DNA from: Actinoplanes aureus
GTDB lineage: Bacteria; Actinomycetota; Actinomycetes; Mycobacteriales; Micromonosporaceae
Length of the DNA stretch: 44,938 bases
NCBI RefSeq assembly: GCF_015704865.1
Contig: NZ_JADQTO010000048.1
Span: forward strand, 1-44,938
Direction: 5' to 3'
Positions 41,143 through 44,938 of the stretch are shown in pieces; the stretch's first letter is position 1, and the number at the start of each line of letters is the position of its first letter. A model generated the notes under the pieces. The model worked only from the letters and a program-made list of their open reading frames with translations, searched no databases and was not told where the DNA came from. Position numbers and translations under genes: made by a program.

Positions 41143-41149
41143 TACAGTA
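41143..41149. promoter_or_regulatory. Shared symmetrical -10 element of mutY and the ACT-domain gene
   Basis: The seven bases TACAGTA read TACAGT on the plus strand (41143-41148, 9 nt before the mutY ATG) and TACTGT on the minus strand (41149-41144, 6 nt before the GTG at 41137). The whole intergenic space is 20 bp, so both transcripts start within it. Confidence 0.55.
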
Positions 41150-41157
41150 AACGGGCT

Positions 41158-42054
41158 ATGACTCTCGCCGACGAAGCTATCGCCTGGTATCAGGCAAATG
41201 CCCGCGATCTCCCCTGGCGGCAACCGGACACCACTCCGTGGGGTGTCCTGGTGAGCGAGGTGATGCTCCAGCAGACCCCGGTCGTACGCGTGGAGCCGGC
41301 CTGGCGCTCCTGGATGACCCGGTGGCCCGATCCGGCCGCGCTCGCCGCCGACCCGGTCTCCGAGGCGATCCGCATGTGGGGCCGCCTGGGCTACCCACGC
41401 CGGGCGATGCGATTGCACGCCTGCGCGGTCGCGATCGTCGATCGGCACGGTGGGCGTGTCCCCGACGATCTCGATCAGCTGCTCGCGCTGCCGGGCGTCG
41501 GCACGTACACCGGGCGGGCGGTTGCCACGTTCGCGTACGGGCAGCGTCACCCGGTCGTGGACACCAACGTGCGCCGCGTCGTCTGCCGGGCGGTGGAGGG
41601 CAAGCCGGATGCCGGCCCCACGACAACCGCAGCCGACCTGACCGCGATGGAGGCCCTTCTCCCGGAGGACGAGGAACGCGCCGCGAAGGCGAGCATCGCG
41701 TTCATGGAGCTGGGCGCGATCGTCTGCACCGCCCGCTCACCCAAGTGCGCCGACTGCCCGTTCCACGACGTCTGCGCCTGGCGGCTCCGCGGCGAACCAC
41801 TGCCCGAGGGCCCGAGCCGCAAACCCCAGAAGTACGCCGGCACCGACCGCCAGGTCCGCGGCCTGATCCTGGAGGTACTCCGGCACGCCACCGCCCCGGT
41901 CCCCCGCCAACGCCTCGACCTGGTCTGGAACGACGACCTGCAGCGCGCCCGCGCCCTGTCCGGCCTGGTCGAGGACGGCTTGGTGGAGCCGCTGGGCGAG
42001 CACGACTTCATCCTGGCCGGCGACGCCCCCCGCGGCGAGATCCAGCCGCTCTGA
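41158..42054 (+). CDS. mutY: A/G-specific adenine glycosylase MutY
   Basis: 298 residues. It removes adenine mispaired with 8-oxoguanine. The helix-hairpin-helix is LLALPGVGTYTGRAVATFAYG, followed by VVDTNVRRV with the catalytic Asp; the early Glu lies in VSEVMLQQTPV. The [4Fe-4S] cluster site is intact, C-x6-C-x2-C-x5-C (CTARSPKCADCPFHDVC). The C-terminal part is only ~80 residues (QVRGLILEVLRHATAPVPRQRLDLVW... LVEDGLVEPLGEHDFILA), shorter than the Nudix-like 8-oxoG recognition domain of E. coli MutY and looking like a small winged-helix unit. This shorter form is usual for actinobacteria. ATG 41158 lies 9 nt after TACAGT. Confidence 0.95.
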   Translation: MTLADEAIAWYQANARDLPWRQPDTTPWGVLVSEVMLQQTPVVRVEPAWRSWMTRWPDPAALAADPVSEAIRMWGRLGYPRRAMRLHACAVAIVDRHGGRVPDDLDQLLALPGVGTYTGRAVATFAYGQRHPVVDTNVRRVVCRAVEGKPDAGPTTTAADLTAMEALLPEDEERAAKASIAFMELGAIVCTARSPKCADCPFHDVCAWRLRGEPLPEGPSRKPQKYAGTDRQVRGLILEVLRHATAPVPRQRLDLVWNDDLQRARALSGLVEDGLVEPLGEHDFILAGDAPRGEIQPL

Positions 42055-42066
42055 ACCCAGCCACGG

Positions 42067-42651
42067 TCAGCCGGCGCCCAGCCGGGCACGGATCGAGTCC
42101 GGAAGCGGATACAGCTGCTCGGCCGGCAGCAGAGCCGCTGCGCCCGGCTCGTCGCCCACGTCGAGGCGACCACGGATATCCCGGGCCAGCCCGGTGACGT
42201 CCGTGATCCCGGTCGTCCACTCATCCACATAGCGGGGCACCGCCGCTCCGCCCAGTCCCAATTGGAGTGACCGATAGGGCAGCTCCCGCAACCGGAGATC
42301 CCGCTCCGGGTCCCACTGCACCCGAGTCGGCGCGCTCTTGAGCTGTCGCTGCCAGTCCGCCCGATCGGCATGCAGGCCTCGCACGTAGTGGCTGAGCGAC
42401 GCGTTCGCGAGCGCCCACTCGAACCCCGCACGGCTGATCGACACGGCAAGCACCCGCTCCTGGCCGGGCTTCATGGCCCAACCGCAGCGATACATCATCC
42501 ACAGGAACGACGGCTTGATCCAGGTCATCCGCTCCCGCTTGAACGGCGGCACGAACCGCCCCGCCCGGACGGCGGGCTCAGCGATGGCCGGCGAATACGC
42601 CTGGTAGACGGTGACGCTGTCCTCGTCGAAGACCGCCCTGATCTGCCGCAT
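42067..42651 (-). CDS. DUF4291 family protein
   Basis: 194 residues. The start RQIRAVFDEDSVTVYQAYSPAIAEPAVRAGRFVPPFKRERMTWIKPSFLWMMYRCGW is the DUF4291 signature, rich in conserved aromatics and Arg/Lys. The middle LAVSISRAGFEWALANASLSHY and the end RSLQLGLGG continue the family pattern. The biochemical role is not established; it has no signal peptide and should be cytoplasmic. ATG 42651 is chosen because the family begins at this residue; the open frame to 42753 covers the clpC terminator and is not coding. It is convergent with mutY, 12 nt apart. Confidence 0.85.
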   Translation of the reverse strand: MRQIRAVFDEDSVTVYQAYSPAIAEPAVRAGRFVPPFKRERMTWIKPSFLWMMYRCGWAMKPGQERVLAVSISRAGFEWALANASLSHYVRGLHADRADWQRQLKSAPTRVQWDPERDLRLRELPYRSLQLGLGGAAVPRYVDEWTTGITDVTGLARDIRGRLDVGDEPGAAALLPAEQLYPLPDSIRARLGAG

Positions 42652-42712
42652 GGCCTCATGATCGCCGCAGCTGTCCCGGCAGCGCGAGCGATATAGAACG
42701 GGTGAAGACAGA

Positions 42713-42749
42713 AAACGGCCCGGCTGCGTTCGTCGCAGCCGGGCCGTTT
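42713..42749 (-). terminator. Rho-independent terminator of clpC
   Basis: A perfect 16-bp stem (42713-42728 with 42734-42749) with a 5-nt loop, followed on the minus strand by TTTTC. It starts 9 nt past the clpC stop codon. Confidence 0.92.
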
Positions 42750-42757
42750 CCAACAGC

Positions 42758-44938
42758 TCACTCCTCGCTGGTGGTAGCCCCCAGGTCAGCCGGCACCGCG
42801 TCGGGCACCGTCACACCACGGTCGGCACCGCGGAAGACCAGCTTGGCCTTCTCCACCTGAGCCGGGTCCCCCTCGCAATCCACCAGAACGATCTGGCCGG
42901 GGCGCAGCTCGTTGAAGAGGATCTGCTCGGACAGGGTGTCCTCCAGCTCCCGCTGGATGGTCCGGCGCAGCGGCCGCGCCCCGAGAACCGGGTCGAAGCC
43001 CTTGGCCGCCAGGTACTTCTTGGCGTTGTCGGTCAGCTCGAGACCCATGTCCTTGTTCTTGAGCTGGCCCTCGATCCGGGCGGTGAAGATGTCGACGATC
43101 TGCAGGATCTCGCTCTCACGCAGCTGGTGGAACACGATCGTGTCGTCGATACGGTTCAGGAACTCCGGGCGGAAGTGGTTCTTCAGCTCGTCGTTGACCT
43201 TGATCTTCATCCGCTCGTAGCTCGACTCCTCGGCCTCGGAGGCCTGGAAGCCCAGCGACACCGCCTTCGCCACGTCACGCGTACCGAGGTTGGTGGTGAG
43301 GATGATGACGGTGTTTTTGAAGTCGACGATCCGGCCCTGGCCGTCGGTCAGGCGACCGTCCTCCAGGATCTGCAGCAGCGTGTTGAAGACGTCCGGGTGC
43401 GCCTTCTCGATCTCGTCGAACAGCACCACCGAGAACGGCTTGCGCCGCACCTTCTCGGTCAGCTGACCACCCTCGTCGTAACCCACGTAACCGGGAGGGG
43501 CACCGACCAGACGCGACACCGTGTACCGGTCGTGGAACTCCGACATGTCCAGCTGGATCAGCGCGTCCTCGGAACCGAACAGGAACTCCGCGAGGGCCTT
43601 GGACAGCTCCGTCTTACCCACACCGGACGGGCCGGCGAAGATGAACGAACCGGACGGCCGCTTCGGGTCCTTCAGACCGGCACGCGTACGCCGGATCGCC
43701 TTGGAGACCGCCTGCACCGCGTCCTCCTGGCCGATGACCCGCTTGTGCAGCTCATCCTCCATACGCAGCAGCCGGGAGGTCTCCTCCTCGGTGAGCTTGT
43801 AGACCGGAATACCGGTCCAGTTACCCAGCACCTCGGCGATCTGCTCGTCGTCGACCTCGGACACCACGTCCAGGTCGCCGGCCTTCCACTCCTTCTCCCG
43901 CTGCGCCTTCTGACCCAGCAGGGTCTTCTCCTTGTCGCGCAGCTGCGCGGCACGCTCGAAGTCCTGCGCGTCGATCGCGGACTCCTTGTCGCGACGCACC
44001 TGAGCAATGCGCTCGTCGAAGTCACGCAGGTCCGGCGGCGCGGTCATCCGGCGGATCCGCATCCGGGCGCCGGCCTCGTCGATCAGGTCGATCGCCTTGT
44101 CCGGCAGGAACCGGTCCGAGATGTACCGATCCGCCAGCGTCGCCGCCGCCACCAGGGCCGCGTCGGTGATGCTGATCCGGTGGTGCGCCTCGTAACGGTC
44201 CCGCAGGCCCTTGAGGATCTCGATGGTGTGCGCGAGGGACGGCTCGCCGACCTGGATGGGCTGGAAACGGCGCTCGAGAGCGGCGTCCTTCTCCAGGTGC
44301 TTGCGGTACTCGTCCAGAGTGGTGGCACCGATGGTCTGGAGCTCGCCGCGGGCCAGCATCGGCTTGAGGATCGAGGCGGCGTCGATCGCGCCCTCGGCGG
44401 CACCCGCACCCACCAGGGTGTGGATCTCGTCGATGAACAGGATGATGTCGCCCCGCGTACGAATCTCCTTGAGCACCTTCTTCAGGCGCTCCTCGAAGTC
44501 ACCGCGATACCGCGAACCGGCGACCAGCGCACCCAGGTCCAGCGTGTACAGCTGCTTGTCCTTGAGCGTCTCGGGCACCTCACCCTTGACGATCGACTGG
44601 GACAGCCCCTCCACCACGGCGGTCTTACCGACACCGGGCTCGCCGATCAGCACCGGGTTGTTCTTGGTCCGGCGGGACAGCACCTGCATGACCCGCTCGA
44701 TTTCCTTCTCCCGGCCGATCACCGGGTCGAGCTTGCCCTCCCGAGCGGCCTGCGTCAGGTTGCGCCCGAACTGGTCGAGCACCAGCGACGTGGAGGGTGC
44801 CGCCTCACCGGTGGCTGTGCCGGCCGCGGCCGGCTCCTTGCCCTGGTAGCCGGAGAGCAGCTGGATGACCTGCTGGCGGACCCGGTTCAGGTCGGCGCCG
44901 AGCTTGACCAGCACCTGGGCGGCGACGCCCTCACCCTC
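42758..44938 (-). CDS. clpC: ATP-dependent Clp protease ATP-binding subunit ClpC (N-terminus off the right edge)
   Basis: The final ~726 residues are present; the frame is open to the last base and about 110-120 N-terminal residues, most of the Clp_N repeats, are missing. ClpC unfolds proteins and feeds them to ClpP. Two AAA+ modules are seen: D1 with Walker A GEPGVGKTAV and Walker B ILFIDEIHTL, and D2 with GPSGVGKTEL and VVLFDEIEKA. Between them lies the middle coiled-coil with the UVR motif (KESAIDAQDFERAAQLRDKEKTLL) that marks ClpC rather than ClpA or ClpB. D2 sensor 2 is GARPLRRTIQRELEDTLSE. The C-terminal tail ends DLGATTSEE. Actinobacterial ClpC1 is essential in mycobacteria and the target of several antibiotics. 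Confidence 0.97.
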   Translation of the reverse strand, partial: EGEGVAAQVLVKLGADLNRVRQQVIQLLSGYQGKEPAAAGTATGEAAPSTSLVLDQFGRNLTQAAREGKLDPVIGREKEIERVMQVLSRRTKNNPVLIGEPGVGKTAVVEGLSQSIVKGEVPETLKDKQLYTLDLGALVAGSRYRGDFEERLKKVLKEIRTRGDIILFIDEIHTLVGAGAAEGAIDAASILKPMLARGELQTIGATTLDEYRKHLEKDAALERRFQPIQVGEPSLAHTIEILKGLRDRYEAHHRISITDAALVAAATLADRYISDRFLPDKAIDLIDEAGARMRIRRMTAPPDLRDFDERIAQVRRDKESAIDAQDFERAAQLRDKEKTLLGQKAQREKEWKAGDLDVVSEVDDEQIAEVLGNWTGIPVYKLTEEETSRLLRMEDELHKRVIGQEDAVQAVSKAIRRTRAGLKDPKRPSGSFIFAGPSGVGKTELSKALAEFLFGSEDALIQLDMSEFHDRYTVSRLVGAPPGYVGYDEGGQLTEKVRRKPFSVVLFDEIEKAHPDVFNTLLQILEDGRLTDGQGRIVDFKNTVIILTTNLGTRDVAKAVSLGFQASEAEESSYERMKIKVNDELKNHFRPEFLNRIDDTIVFHQLRESEILQIVDIFTARIEGQLKNKDMGLELTDNAKKYLAAKGFDPVLGARPLRRTIQRELEDTLSEQILFNELRPGQIVLVDCEGDPAQVEKAKLVFRGADRGVTVPDAVPADLGATTSEE

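Overview
High-GC actinobacterial chromosome. Gene content, many GTG/TTG starts and the block carD-ispD-ispF / lipoprotein-radA-disA / mutY / clpC point to the family Micromonosporaceae, and the type III PKS cluster makes Actinoplanes or a close relative the best guess (inference; no database was searched).

Layout. 1-2.3 kb is an accessory-looking edge: a partial GNAT acetyltransferase, a SUKH (SMI1/KNR4) protein, then about 1 kb without genes that holds a structured inverted-repeat element, two fragments resembling a tRNA-Thr 3' half and an 18-bp tandem repeat. 2.3-6.8 kb carries a secreted beta-propeller protein, a 745-residue polymorphic toxin (signal peptide, helical domain, thrombospondin type 3 calcium repeats, pre-toxin region, nuclease-like C-terminus) and an unrecognised partner that may be its immunity protein. 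6.9-9.4 kb is cysS-rlmB. 9.5-26.6 kb holds twin subtilisin-like proteases, class II and class I fumarases, two more beta-propeller proteins, an Lrp/AsnC regulator divergent from an RDD protein/aminotransferase pair, an MFS exporter divergent from a ROK regulator, and a TPR membrane protein. 26.6-28.4 kb is the carD-ispD-ispF operon. 29.5-33.8 kb is a compact polyketide-prenyl cluster: methyltransferase, acyl-CoA-dehydrogenase-like flavoprotein, type III PKS and a small membrane protein in one overlapping operon, with a UbiA prenyltransferase reading away from it. 33.9-37.3 kb is lipoprotein-radA-disA. 37.6-44.9 kb has an LPxTG surface protein, a 2H phosphoesterase, a membrane protein, peptide deformylase, an ACT-domain protein, mutY, a DUF4291 protein and clpC, which runs off the right end.

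How it fits together. In mycobacteria carD-ispD-ispF-cysS-(rRNA methylase) and lpqE-radA-disA are neighbours. Here that block is split twice: about 17 kb lies between ispF and cysS, and about 5.5 kb, including the polyketide cluster, lies between carD and the lipoprotein. About a dozen genes have a TAnnnT hexamer 6-9 nt before the start codon and no Shine-Dalgarno, which indicates leaderless transcripts; this also settles several start choices. Near-perfect hairpins separate most transcription units.
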